Shown: positions 33,637 through 43,329, numbered from the stretch's first letter. The stretch is DNA of 64,000 nucleotides from Vallitalea guaymasensis (GCF_018141425.1 NZ_CP058561.1:2914001-2978000); one strand, 5' to 3'. The notes: a model not told the origin generated them from the sequence alone. Translations and numbers: made by a program.

Positions 33637-34464
33637 GTGAATAAACAATATATTATGTTGGATGATGGGAATAAGATTAGTTATATGACCTATGGTAAGG
33701 GCAAAAAAGTAGTACTTTTTTTTCATGGGCTTGTAGGAGGTTCGTATATAAGTAAAGATTGGAAAAAGGAAATAGAAGCCAAAAATATTACTTTAATTGC
33801 TATTGAAAGGTCAGGCTATGGGAATTCTTCTAAAATTAAGATGAAAAATGTATCTCAATGGATTCCGATAGCAAAACAAATAGCTAAGCAATTAAAACTA
33901 TCTAAAGTTGATTTAGTGGGTTGTTCTGCTGGGGCTCCATATGCATATGCAACTGCTAGTGCTCTTGAAGAGATAGTCGAAAAAGTATATATATTGGGAG
34001 GAGTTCCTTCAGCTTATAAAGATTCTGTACTGAAACACTATGATACTTCGAACCAAGAGGCTTATAAAAGCTTTATGACCAAACCAATGAATGAAATACA
34101 GGAATATTATAAAGAACAATTAAATGATTTTAAAAAATACCTAAAAAAGGATGAAGATGATTATATTGAAAAGACAATAGATGAAAATCTGAAACAAGAT
34201 TGTTTTGGTATATCTCAAGAATGCAAACTACAAATAGAGAATTGGGGAATGTGTTTATCAGAGATTAAGCAGCCAATATTTTTACATCATGCTGTTAATG
34301 ACGAGATGGTACCATATGAAGCAGCCAAGGAAATGACTAATTACTTGCAAAATTGTAGCTTTGAAGAGATACATATAAATGGAGATAAGGTACATATTAG
34401 TTCCATTTCAAAAGCTTTTTTACAGATATTAAATGTAATAGGATACAATGTATCAAATAGATGA
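33637..34464 (+). CDS. Alpha/beta-fold hydrolase under a Fur box
   Basis: The 275-residue protein starts at GTG behind AGAAGG. It has the oxyanion segment FFHGLVGGSY, the nucleophile elbow GCSAGAPYAY and a late Asp-His pair (HAVNDEMVP, GDKVHISS). No signal peptide is present. The promoter carries a strong Fur box, so the enzyme should rise when iron is short. Esterase-type hydrolysis of ferric siderophores is one known job for iron-regulated hydrolases, but no uptake genes adjoin it, so the role is inferred. Confidence 0.82.
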   Translation: MNKQYIMLDDGNKISYMTYGKGKKVVLFFHGLVGGSYISKDWKKEIEAKNITLIAIERSGYGNSSKIKMKNVSQWIPIAKQIAKQLKLSKVDLVGCSAGAPYAYATASALEEIVEKVYILGGVPSAYKDSVLKHYDTSNQEAYKSFMTKPMNEIQEYYKEQLNDFKKYLKKDEDDYIEKTIDENLKQDCFGISQECKLQIENWGMCLSEIKQPIFLHHAVNDEMVPYEAAKEMTNYLQNCSFEEIHINGDKVHISSISKAFLQILNVIGYNVSNR

Positions 34465-34588
34465 GTTCATCCCATTTGGAACTATATCTGCAGCCAGTAT
34501 GGTGACAATGTTACCTATTATAATAATGGTTCTATTCTTCCAAAAAAGTTAAATAATATAGTTAACTAGCTTTGACAAGTCTTAATGC

Positions 34589-34634
34589 AAAAAAAGCGAA
34601 ATTTCTTATGTTTGAAGAAATTTCGCTTTTTTTA
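34589..34634 (+). terminator. Rho-independent terminator before the RiPP-like locus
   Basis: AAAAAAGCGAAATTTCTT pairs perfectly with GAAGAAATTTCGCTTTTTTT (loop ATGTTT), giving a long stem and a T run. Confidence 0.85.
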
Positions 34635-34747
34635 TGAAAAAACGTTATAATGCAAGAAAAGTCGTTTGAATCCATTTTATATTTCAATAAAATTATATAT
34701 TATAAATAGTAGTATAATTAAATTGTTGTTATATAAGGGAGGTTAAA

Positions 34748-35773
34748 ATAATAAAAAATATAACAAAAGAACAAAAATTTATATATAGTTTAATCAATAG
34801 TAATAATCATGAGATAGTAGATAAAAAAACAGATTTGGATTCCTATGAGTTAGTCAAGAATATTATTGAGCAAAGAATAACATTATATTTAGGGGATTTT
34901 ATTCTCCCTTATATAGGTGAGAATAAATACAAGTTGCTATTAAAGATAAAGCAAGATAAAGAGTATAAATTAAAATTACATATATTACAACATGTTGAAT
35001 TTGTAGTTAAATTATTTCAAGCTAATAATATTCAATTTTTTATTATTAAAGGTATCGCTTTAGATAAAATTATATATAATGGTATATCGATGAGAGAAAG
35101 TAGAGATATTGATATAGTAGTTAGAAGAGAAAGTATGAGTGATGCTATAGATTTATTACTAAATAATGATTATATATTCACAACAGATAGAAACGGAAAC
35201 TCAAAGAGTGTTTCTGTAGGTTTTAGTGATATTGTTCAACATGAAATTACATTTCTTAATCAAGATAAAACTATTGAAGTTGAATTGAAACAACTTCTAA
35301 ATGGTATATTTGATAAAAGTTTTATTGAGGATTGCTTTAAAAATATAAAAGTTAATGAAATTAATAATGTATTGATACCTACATTAAATGTAGATTATAC
35401 GTTCCTGGTATTGATAGCGTATGTATATAAAGATTCTGAAGATATATTTGTACTTAATCAAACTAAACTACTTCCTAGTGGAGACTTAGGATTATGTGCG
35501 GAAGCAAATAGAACAAGTGATTTGATATTTGGGAATCTATTTCATGATGATATTGTTGATGTATGGAAAAATAGTGATACATTAAAAGAAATTAGAACAT
35601 TGATACCTGATAAATTAGAAGGTGTATGTGGTAATTGTTTGGTTAAGAATATTTGCAAAGGAAGTTGTAGAACAATAGCTTTATCTAGTTTTGGGTCAAT
35701 AAATTCAGCTAACCCAATTTGTCAAAAATTATATGATGAAAATAAATTTCATCTAGCGCCAAAGTGTAGGTGA
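34748..35773 (+). CDS. Nucleotidyltransferase-like domain fused to an isolated SPASM domain
   Basis: The last ~100 residues are a SPASM iron-sulfur domain as found at the C-terminus of RiPP-maturing radical SAM enzymes: PSGDLGLC, NRTSDLIFGN, GVCGNCLVKNICKGSC and PICQK. The N-terminal ~200 residues resemble the nucleotidyltransferase proteins found in peptide-modification loci (FFIIKGIALDKIIY followed by SRDIDIVV, where Asp-x-Asp fits the metal pair). The CxxxCxxC radical SAM core is absent. The junction is near 35460. The frame is open from ATA at 34748, 5 bp after GGGAGG; the first usual start is TTG 34835, which lacks a Shine-Dalgarno. The next gene, an ABC exporter, begins 4 bp on. A deletion joining two genes is the simplest origin. 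Confidence 0.68.
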   Translation: MIKNITKEQKFIYSLINSNNHEIVDKKTDLDSYELVKNIIEQRITLYLGDFILPYIGENKYKLLLKIKQDKEYKLKLHILQHVEFVVKLFQANNIQFFIIKGIALDKIIYNGISMRESRDIDIVVRRESMSDAIDLLLNNDYIFTTDRNGNSKSVSVGFSDIVQHEITFLNQDKTIEVELKQLLNGIFDKSFIEDCFKNIKVNEINNVLIPTLNVDYTFLVLIAYVYKDSEDIFVLNQTKLLPSGDLGLCAEANRTSDLIFGNLFHDDIVDVWKNSDTLKEIRTLIPDKLEGVCGNCLVKNICKGSCRTIALSSFGSINSANPICQKLYDENKFHLAPKCR

Positions 35774-35777
35774 TTCT

Positions 35778-37577
35778 ATGAATACTACCAAAAAATTTAT
35801 AACCAAACTGTATCACAATATTCTCTTCATTATCAAAAATACCAAAGTCTTATTTGCGATATCTTTATTGTTTTATATACTTTCAGGAATGATACCATAT
35901 GTACATGTAACAGCTCTGTCTACCATTATTACGGAAGGTGATAAAATTATTTGTAATAACGCTGCTGTTATGGATACTAGTATTATATATGGGATTATAA
36001 TGCTAGCTATAGCCATTTTGATGGATAGGCTTCTGCTATTGGGACAGATGCCTTTGGCATCAGTATTATCTTATCAAATAAAAACGAAGGTAGACTGTCT
36101 TATTGTGGAAAAAACAAGTAAACTTTCTTATGAGTATGTAGAAAGCTCTGCATTTCAGACTAAGTTGAAAGCTGTCTATAAATTTGCTAATCAACTACCC
36201 AATCTCTACAAGACTGCTTTGCAGATATTGAAATCTGTTATTATAATGACATCTCTGATGATAGGATTTCAAGGAAGTTTTTATCTAGCTTTTATAATCA
36301 TGGTAGGCTGTTTGCCTCAATTTCTTTTATCTTATAAAATACGTAAAAAACAGCATGAACTTGACCTTCAAGTTACTTCAGATCAACGATTACAAGAATA
36401 CTATAAAGAATTGTTAACTAAATCTCAGAGTGTAAAAGAAAGACACCTATTTGGTTTAAAAGGGTTATTTACTACCCGATGGGAAAATATATCTTATGAT
36501 ATACATAAAAAATATGCTCTCTTTCGTTATAAAAGCCTTAGACTCAATTTTTTGGGAGATATAAGTAATATAGCAGGTTATATGATAGCTCTTGTTTTAC
36601 TACTGCTAACTCCTTCTATAGATGGTGCTGGTTTCTTAAGTTTATCAGTGGCTTTAACGGCTATTCAGAATGGGGTAAACGCTTTTATTGGAGACTGTAT
36701 AGCTATTAGGGGACAGGTGTTAGATGATGATGTGGTGTATGATTTCTTGGAAGAACATGAAGATATACAACATCCTTGTGATTTGAAAGAACCTATTACA
36801 AGCTTTACATTTGATCATGTAAGCTTTACCTATAAAGGAAGTTCTATTAGGGCTTTAGACGATGTTAATGTAACATTGAATGCAGGTGAGACTATTGTTA
36901 TTGTAGGTGAAAATGGGGCTGGAAAAACAACTTTCATCAAGATGTTATTAGGGCTGTATCCTTGCCAAGGAGGAAAAGTACTATGTAATCATCAATCAGT
37001 TGATACTCTAAATCGTAATACTTATTTTAAACGTATATCAACTATTTTTCAACACTATAATAAATATCCTTTTACCATTGCTCAAAATATTAAAATGACT
37101 TTAGGAGAAGAAGCTAAGCCTACAGAAGATATGATATCTTGTGCTAAGGAAGCTGGTATACATGACTGGGTGTCTTCCCTACCTAAAGGGTATAATACTT
37201 TGCTAACTCATTTGCGTCCAAAAGGTATTGAAGTATCTGGAGGGCAATGGCAAAAAATAGCTATAGCTCGAGGACAAACGAAACCAGCAGATGTATTTAT
37301 CATGGATGAGCCTACCGCATCGTTGGACCCTCTAATGGAAGCAGAGATTATGAATAAATTTATGAACATGGATTCCAGAAGTATAAAGATTATAGTATCC
37401 CATCGTGTAGGAATGGCTACTAAGGCTGATAAGATTATAGTTTTTGAAAAAGGTAAACTGGTTGAAGTGGGACGTCACAAAGATCTAATACAAAACAAAG
37501 GCGTATATGCTCAGTTATATGAATCACAAGCAAAGTGGTATACAAGTTATAGCAGTAAAGAAGGTGAAAGTTCATGA
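35778..37577 (+). CDS. ABC transporter, permease-ATPase half-transporter (exporter type)
   Basis: The 599-residue protein has about six transmembrane helices (20-320) and a C-terminal nucleotide-binding domain. It carries Walker A GENGAGKTTFIK, a Q-loop, signature VSGGQWQKIAIARG, Walker B VFIMDEPTASLD and the switch His in VSHR. No N-terminal C39 peptidase is present. SGGQW exporters of this kind often serve lanthipeptide and other RiPP loci. The gene begins 4 bp after the SPASM fusion and overlaps the next ABC gene by 4 bp, so the two half-transporters probably form a heterodimer. Confidence 0.88.
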   Translation: MNTTKKFITKLYHNILFIIKNTKVLFAISLLFYILSGMIPYVHVTALSTIITEGDKIICNNAAVMDTSIIYGIIMLAIAILMDRLLLLGQMPLASVLSYQIKTKVDCLIVEKTSKLSYEYVESSAFQTKLKAVYKFANQLPNLYKTALQILKSVIIMTSLMIGFQGSFYLAFIIMVGCLPQFLLSYKIRKKQHELDLQVTSDQRLQEYYKELLTKSQSVKERHLFGLKGLFTTRWENISYDIHKKYALFRYKSLRLNFLGDISNIAGYMIALVLLLLTPSIDGAGFLSLSVALTAIQNGVNAFIGDCIAIRGQVLDDDVVYDFLEEHEDIQHPCDLKEPITSFTFDHVSFTYKGSSIRALDDVNVTLNAGETIVIVGENGAGKTTFIKMLLGLYPCQGGKVLCNHQSVDTLNRNTYFKRISTIFQHYNKYPFTIAQNIKMTLGEEAKPTEDMISCAKEAGIHDWVSSLPKGYNTLLTHLRPKGIEVSGGQWQKIAIARGQTKPADVFIMDEPTASLDPLMEAEIMNKFMNMDSRSIKIIVSHRVGMATKADKIIVFEKGKLVEVGRHKDLIQNKGVYAQLYESQAKWYTSYSSKEGESS

Positions 37578-39337
37578 AAAAAAGATGGATTCTAGGTCGA
37601 TTGATAAAATATTGCTTTAATAATAATGGTTTTGCTATGGGTAGTATGATTCTAGCCAGTATCCTTCTTGGAATTCTTTCAGTATTGCAGATATGGATTG
37701 TTGGACAAATAGTTAATGGTTTAGGTTCTTTGTCTGGTCAAAGAAAAGAATTGATACTCTATATGATTATGCTGTTAGTATGTTTGCTACTATGGAAAAT
37801 ATGTTTTATATTAATACCTTATGTACGTAATAACCTTGTTTCCAAGATGAAGATACGTATGCAAAAAGATTTAATTGAATCTGTTAATAAAATACCTGTC
37901 ATTCAGCAAGAAATCAATGAAACTCAGATGAAAATAGGTCGAGCATTTGATTTTATCAACAATCATTTTGAGACAAGTCTCATATCTATTCAAGTATACA
38001 TATCCAGTATTATTAGTGTTGTGTCCATATCAATACTATTAGCCCGATACAGTTGGGTCTTTCCTGTTATAGCAACTTTAACAGCTATACCTATTATATT
38101 TATTAGATTGAAACAAGACAAAAAAATGCATGAAATGTATAAAAAGCAATACCCTAATAATCAACTGGCGGATTATTATTTAGGTACATTGACAAAAAAA
38201 GATAGTTTGTTGGAATTAATGGTTTTTCAACTCCGTTCTCATTTCCTGAGTCGGTATTTAAAATTAACTAAAGACAATGTGCAAGAGAGAACACGATATT
38301 TTGTAAGGCATTCATGTAGAGGGGGATTGTTAGAGGCTATATGGTTAACTGCAGGGAATGTTTTATCTATAGGATGGGCTATTATTCTTTTATCTCAAAC
38401 AAGCCGATTTTCCTTGGGTGTATTAGCGATTGTAATTAGAGGAATTACAACAGCCCAAGACGATATCATTGGTTTTGCATTTAATAGTAAAAACATCTAT
38501 CAAGCCACTTTCTATGGTGAAGATTTTTGGGAGATGATTTATAAAAGAAAATCAGAAGTACCAAGGTATAAGTATAGCAAAGTAAAGAGTATTGAACTTC
38601 GACATGTAGGATTTCGTTATCCTCATCAACAAGAAAATAGTCTGAGTGATATTAATCTGATTTTACATACCGACGAAACTATGGGTATTGTAGGAGAAAA
38701 TGGTAGCGGCAAATCTACTATTAGTAAAATACTGTTAGGGATTTATCAACCCACAGAAGGAGAGATTTTAGTTAATGGACATAAGATAGAGAACTTGAAT
38801 CTTTTATATGAAGATGTAGGGGCTGTTTTTCAAGATTATGTTAACTATCAATTAACGCCTAGAGAAAATATAAGATTTGGTTCTCTGAAAGATAAGGAAA
38901 GAAAAAAAGCTATTATAGCAGCTGCAAGAAAATCAGGGGCGCATACTTTTGTTAAAGACTTAAAAAAACAATATGATACACCAATAGGTACACTATTAGA
39001 TAATGCTACCCATTTGTCAGGTGGACAGTGGCAACGGTTAGCTGTAGCGAGAGGATTCTATAGTAAAGGTAGTATGATAGTGTTGGATGAACCTAATTCC
39101 AATCTGGATCCCAAGATGGAAGCAGCACTCTATGAAGAATACAAAAATATTATGAACGAGAAAAATCGTATTGGTATTTTAGTTAGTCATCGATTAGGTT
39201 CCACAAGAGCTTGTGACCGTATTATTGTTATGAATCAAGGACGTATTGTAGAAGATGGATCTTTTGAACAACTCATGAATGCCCATGGAAAGTATAGTCA
39301 TATGTATCAGGTCCAAGCTGAATGGTACACTGAATAA
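37574..39337 (+). CDS. ABC transporter, permease-ATPase half-transporter (second of pair)
   Basis: The 587-residue protein has six predicted membrane helices and a nucleotide-binding domain with Walker A GENGSGKSTISK, signature LSGGQWQRLAVARG and Walker B MIVLDEPNSNLD. The first half-transporter reads EPTAS where this one reads EPNSN, so the two ATP sites may differ, as in heterodimeric exporters. It overlaps the preceding gene by 4 bp and closes the operon, with a strong terminator behind it. The substrate may once have been a modified peptide. Confidence 0.88.
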   Translation: MKKRWILGRLIKYCFNNNGFAMGSMILASILLGILSVLQIWIVGQIVNGLGSLSGQRKELILYMIMLLVCLLLWKICFILIPYVRNNLVSKMKIRMQKDLIESVNKIPVIQQEINETQMKIGRAFDFINNHFETSLISIQVYISSIISVVSISILLARYSWVFPVIATLTAIPIIFIRLKQDKKMHEMYKKQYPNNQLADYYLGTLTKKDSLLELMVFQLRSHFLSRYLKLTKDNVQERTRYFVRHSCRGGLLEAIWLTAGNVLSIGWAIILLSQTSRFSLGVLAIVIRGITTAQDDIIGFAFNSKNIYQATFYGEDFWEMIYKRKSEVPRYKYSKVKSIELRHVGFRYPHQQENSLSDINLILHTDETMGIVGENGSGKSTISKILLGIYQPTEGEILVNGHKIENLNLLYEDVGAVFQDYVNYQLTPRENIRFGSLKDKERKKAIIAAARKSGAHTFVKDLKKQYDTPIGTLLDNATHLSGGQWQRLAVARGFYSKGSMIVLDEPNSNLDPKMEAALYEEYKNIMNEKNRIGILVSHRLGSTRACDRIIVMNQGRIVEDGSFEQLMNAHGKYSHMYQVQAEWYTE

Positions 39338-39354
39338 CATGTCAGCAAAATGTT

Positions 39355-39414
39355 AAATCCCTTAGGATTAAATGAATTACTATATTCAATTCATTAATCC
39401 TAAGGGATTTTTTC
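39355..39414 (+). terminator. Rho-independent terminator after the ABC exporter pair
   Basis: A stem of over 20 bp with one bulge joins 39355-39380 to 39388-39411, followed by TTTTTT. Confidence 0.85.
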
Positions 39415-39656
39415 TGTTTCATATCCATAATAAATAAAAAATTAATAACTTAATAGAATTTTTACATATCTAAAAGCAGAAATAAGGTATATACTTGATA
39501 AATTAATTAAAATTAACTATAGTTAACTAATTTAATGCTGGAAACAATTAGCAACTAATAATAAAACTTTTTATCTAAAGTATACTAAAACATAATTAAA
39601 AATACTATATTATAGTCAAATTAACCTAAATAAAAACATAAAACATAAAAATGTTA

Positions 39657-39747
39657 TTGACAAAACCACCTAATAATGGTAAATTAATAAACATAAGTTA
39701 GCAGTTGTTAAGTAACAATACTTATATTTGTTAACATGATAAGTATT
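39657..39747 (+). promoter_or_regulatory. Promoter region of the glycan-uptake operon with a LacI-type palindrome candidate
   Basis: TTGACA (39657-39662) lies 17 bp before TAAATT (39680-39685). Downstream, AATACTTAT (39717-39725) is repeated inverted as ATAAGTATT (39739-39747) across 13 bp. It could be the site of the LacI regulator at 50728, though no copy was found at that gene. The rest of 39415-39771 is AT-rich with no gene. Confidence 0.45.
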
Positions 39748-39771
39748 ATGAAAAGGATTAGGTGATAATTT

Positions 39772-40719
39772 ATGAGCACAAGGGTTATGAAGCAATCGCA
39801 GGGAAAAAATAAAAAAAAGAAATTCGTGAAGCAGTTTAAAAAAGATTATCCGTTATGGTTATTTGTACTTCCGGGAATCATTATTACCTTTATTTTTAGT
39901 TATATCCCTTTATACGGAGTTCAGATAGCATTTAGAAATTTCAATCCTAAGTTAGGTTTTTTTGGGAGTCCTTGGGTAGGGTTACAGCACTTTACAAGAT
40001 TTTTTGATTCACCTTATTTTTTTACAACAATAAAGAATACATTTGTTCTTAGCCTGTATTCGTTGATAGCAGGATTTCCTATACCAATTATCTTAGCGTT
40101 GATACTGAATTCTTTTCGACACAAAAAGTATCGTAAGGTAATTCAAACAGTTACATATGCACCAAATTTTATTTCAACAGTAGTTATGTGTGGTATGTTG
40201 TTACTTTTCTTATCGCCTAGTGTGGGTATCATTAATAATGTCATTGAATTTTTTGGGGGAAACAGTATAAATTTCATGGCTGAAAAAAGTTATTGGAGGC
40301 ATATTTACGTATGGTCGGGTGTTTGGCAAGGAATGGGCTGGAGTTCAGTAATATATTTCGCAGCGTTGTCGTCAGTCAGTCCAGAGTTGCATGAAGCGGC
40401 AATCGTTGATGGAGCGACTAAGTTTCAGATTGTCAGGTATATTGATTTTCCAAGTATCATACCCACAGCAACAATTTTATTGATTCTTAGTTGTGGAAGT
40501 ATCTTATCCGTAGGTTTTGAAAAAGTTTTCTTATTGCAGAATGATTTGAACTTAAGTGTATCTCAAGTAATCTCTACATACGTGTATAAAGTAGGTCTTA
40601 TTGATAATAATATCTCCTATTCTTCTGCAATTGGGTTGTTTAACTCAGCAATAAATGCAGTTCTATTGATTGTAGTAAATAAAATATCTAAAAAACTATC
40701 TGGTATTAGTTTGTGGTAA
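39772..40719 (+). CDS. Sugar ABC transporter permease, LplB type
   Basis: The 315-residue protein has six membrane helices and the inner-membrane permease EAA loop (EAAIVDGATKFQIVRYIDFP). The N-terminus reads KKDYPLWLFVLPGIIITFIFSYIPLYG, typical of LplB permeases, which work with a YtcP-type partner and a large binding lipoprotein to import oligosaccharides. It is the first gene of an operon with the partner permease (13-bp gap) and the binding protein. As usual for this family no ATPase gene is present; a shared MsmX-type ATPase elsewhere is expected. Confidence 0.9.
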   Translation: MSTRVMKQSQGKNKKKKFVKQFKKDYPLWLFVLPGIIITFIFSYIPLYGVQIAFRNFNPKLGFFGSPWVGLQHFTRFFDSPYFFTTIKNTFVLSLYSLIAGFPIPIILALILNSFRHKKYRKVIQTVTYAPNFISTVVMCGMLLLFLSPSVGIINNVIEFFGGNSINFMAEKSYWRHIYVWSGVWQGMGWSSVIYFAALSSVSPELHEAAIVDGATKFQIVRYIDFPSIIPTATILLILSCGSILSVGFEKVFLLQNDLNLSVSQVISTYVYKVGLIDNNISYSSAIGLFNSAINAVLLIVVNKISKKLSGISLW

Positions 40720-40732
40720 GGAGAGATTAAAA

Positions 40733-41635
40733 TTGAGGAGAAAAAAACGTTCAAAACAAGACAAAATATATGACGGAATCATCTTTGTGATACTTACTAT
40801 AATCTTTGCTATAGTAGCATATCCGTTGTACTTTATAATTATTTCATCCATAAGTAATCCAGAAGCGGTTTCTAGTGGTAAAGTATTTCTATTCCCTGTG
40901 GGCCTGACATTTGATGGATATATGGAAGTTTTCAAGAATGCCCAAGTTGTTACAGGATTTGTAAATTCTTTATTCTATACATTTTGTGGTGTTATGTTGA
41001 ATCTGACTTTGACATTGCCAACAGCATATGCTTTGTCAAGAAATAGATTCGGGGGAAAGAAAATAGTTACTTTATTCTATGTAATCACCATGTTTGTTAA
41101 CGGGGGAATGATTCCTACATATTTAGTAGTAAAAAATCTACACTTATTAGATTCTATGTTTGCTTTGATTTTGCCAGGAGCATTGGGTGTTTATAACATG
41201 ATTGTGGCAAGAACATTCTTTAAGATGAATATTTCAGAGGAGTTGTATGATGCTGCAGCCATTGATGGATGCGCAGAGACAAAATTCTTTTTCAAGATTG
41301 CATTACCCTTATCAAAAGCGATTATCGCCATTATGGTGCTTTATTATGGGGTAGGACATTGGAATTCATATTTTTCCTCATTATTATATATGAAAACAGA
41401 ATCAAAGTTTCCATTACAGCTTGTACTAAGATCAATTTTAGTTCAAAACCAAAGCCATTTGTCCCAAACAGTTACAACAGCAGCTCAGCAAGAGGCGCTA
41501 GAACAAAGGCGACAATTAATGGAATTGATGAAATACTCATTGATAATAGTTTCAAGTTTACCAGTATTGATTATGTATCCATTAGTACAAAAACATTTTG
41601 TTAAAGGTGTCATGATTGGTTCTATAAAAGGATAG
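40733..41635 (+). CDS. Sugar ABC transporter permease, YtcP/LplC type
   Basis: The 300-residue protein starts at TTG behind AAGGAGAG, 13 bp after lplB. It has six membrane helices and the EAA loop DAAAIDGCAETKFFFKIALP; FVNGGMIPTYLVVKNL and YSLIIVSSLPVLIMYPL are family-typical. It pairs with the upstream LplB-type protein to form the membrane channel for oligosaccharide uptake. A small hairpin (41652-41669) before the next gene may set differential expression of permeases and binding protein. Confidence 0.9.
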   Translation: MRRKKRSKQDKIYDGIIFVILTIIFAIVAYPLYFIIISSISNPEAVSSGKVFLFPVGLTFDGYMEVFKNAQVVTGFVNSLFYTFCGVMLNLTLTLPTAYALSRNRFGGKKIVTLFYVITMFVNGGMIPTYLVVKNLHLLDSMFALILPGALGVYNMIVARTFFKMNISEELYDAAAIDGCAETKFFFKIALPLSKAIIAIMVLYYGVGHWNSYFSSLLYMKTESKFPLQLVLRSILVQNQSHLSQTVTTAAQQEALEQRRQLMELMKYSLIIVSSLPVLIMYPLVQKHFVKGVMIGSIKG

Positions 41636-41703
41636 CTAAGAATATGAACTTAAGTCTTTAGCAAGACTTGGTTATATATGCTAATTAAAGGAGGAAGTTT
41701 TAT

Positions 41704-43329
41704 ATGAGAAACAAAAAAGTAATTACACTTATGTTAGTTTTTGTAATGAGTCTTACAATCATATTATCAGGTTGTGGTAACAAAGGGAGTAAATCAACGG
41801 GGAAAACAGAGGAGATTAATACAACTGTAGACGATGATGGAAAGATCAATGGATTGATGTACAAAGAAGGGTTACCTATTGTAGACCCAGAAGAAGAGTA
41901 TTCCTTTTCAATCTTTACAGATGGAAATAAAACAACAGATGAATTCTATCTAATGCCTGTACTAGAAGAACAAACAGGAGTTAATGTAGATGTTCAGCTT
42001 TTCCCTTACGAAGTAGCAAAAGAAAAATACAGCTTATCACTTAATTCAGGAGATTATGCAGATTGTATTGGTGGATGGATAATGTCTGCAACTGATATCT
42101 TGAGATTTGGTGTGGAAATGGGAACATTTATACCACTTGAAGGATACTTTGAAAAATTTGCACCAAATATCCAAAAAGTCCTTGAACTTGAAGGAGTTCG
42201 TGAAATAATGACAGCACCAGATGGTCATATTTATTCTGTACCATACGTATTAGCAGCACCAAAGGTAGATTTCAACCCTTATATCAATACACGTTGGTTA
42301 GAAAATCTAGGACTTGAAGTACCAACTACAACAGAAGAATTAAGAGATGTATTAAGAGCATTCAAAGAAAATGATGCTAATGGAAATGGTGACCCTAACG
42401 ATGAAATACCATTCTCATTTGATCCAGTAAACAAGAAACTAGGTTATTACGCAGGATGGTTTGGAATGCCTGTAAATGACTATGGATTCACTATGGTAGA
42501 TGGAGAGTTGACATTTGGTGCCAACAGTGATGCATACAAAAATATGATTAAATACATGAGAGATTTATATGGTGAAGGCTTACTAGACCCAGAAATGTTT
42601 ACTATTGACCAGGCTCAATGGAAAGCAAAAGGAAGTACTGACATCTATGGTGTTGCCATGATGTATGGAAGCGGTGATATCATGCCTTTTGAAGCAGGAG
42701 AAATGCCAGATTGGGTACCACTTCCTGTATTGAGCAGTGAGTTTACTGACAAACCTCTTTGGTTCCGTGACAGTTATGGAACAACAGTACTTAAGAACCA
42801 AGTAGTTATTACTGATAATGCAAAAGATCCAGAGGTTATTGTAAGATGGTGGGATAATATGTTTGAATTAGAAAATTCTATTCAGACTAACGGAGGTCCT
42901 TTGAACAAAGTAGTATTCAAGGATGGAGATAATTATTACACAGACAACAGCAAGTTGACAGAAGAAGAAAAAGATACATATAGCTGGGTAAACTTATATC
43001 CACAATCTTTACCAAGATACATACCTACTGATTTTGAGTTTGTTGAGAAAAATCCTATCTTCAAGGAAAAAGAGAATGTTGATAAAATGTATGAACCAAA
43101 TCTAGTTTCCCATACTATACCACCTTATTGGGCAACTGCAGAAGAAAGTTCAAGATTATCTGATCTTCAGACAGTTATTTCTGATTATATCAAAGAAAAA
43201 ACTGCTCAATGGATTGCTGGACAGGCGAATGTTGATGAAGATTGGGATAACTACATAAAGCAATTAGAGAAACTTAACCTTAATGAATATATTGAAATGC
43301 GTTTGAATGCACTCAACAAAAATAAATAA
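41704..43329 (+). CDS. Extracellular oligosaccharide-binding lipoprotein
   Basis: The 541-residue protein has a lipoprotein signal peptide with lipobox LSGC (Cys24) after a hydrophobic stretch. It is a type-1 extracellular solute-binding protein of the large LplA class (usual length 500-560). It captures oligosaccharides and delivers them to the two permeases upstream. An acidic loop (NDANGNGDPNDE) resembles the calcium-binding motif found in many LplA proteins. It is the third gene of the transport block and precedes five cytoplasmic enzymes. Confidence 0.92.
   Translation: MRNKKVITLMLVFVMSLTIILSGCGNKGSKSTGKTEEINTTVDDDGKINGLMYKEGLPIVDPEEEYSFSIFTDGNKTTDEFYLMPVLEEQTGVNVDVQLFPYEVAKEKYSLSLNSGDYADCIGGWIMSATDILRFGVEMGTFIPLEGYFEKFAPNIQKVLELEGVREIMTAPDGHIYSVPYVLAAPKVDFNPYINTRWLENLGLEVPTTTEELRDVLRAFKENDANGNGDPNDEIPFSFDPVNKKLGYYAGWFGMPVNDYGFTMVDGELTFGANSDAYKNMIKYMRDLYGEGLLDPEMFTIDQAQWKAKGSTDIYGVAMMYGSGDIMPFEAGEMPDWVPLPVLSSEFTDKPLWFRDSYGTTVLKNQVVITDNAKDPEVIVRWWDNMFELENSIQTNGGPLNKVVFKDGDNYYTDNSKLTEEEKDTYSWVNLYPQSLPRYIPTDFEFVEKNPIFKEKENVDKMYEPNLVSHTIPPYWATAEESSRLSDLQTVISDYIKEKTAQWIAGQANVDEDWDNYIKQLEKLNLNEYIEMRLNALNKNK

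Noticed and set aside
41269..41604. Alternative-frame ORF within the second permease gene
   Set aside because: It lies wholly inside a well-supported permease frame and has no recognisable domain.
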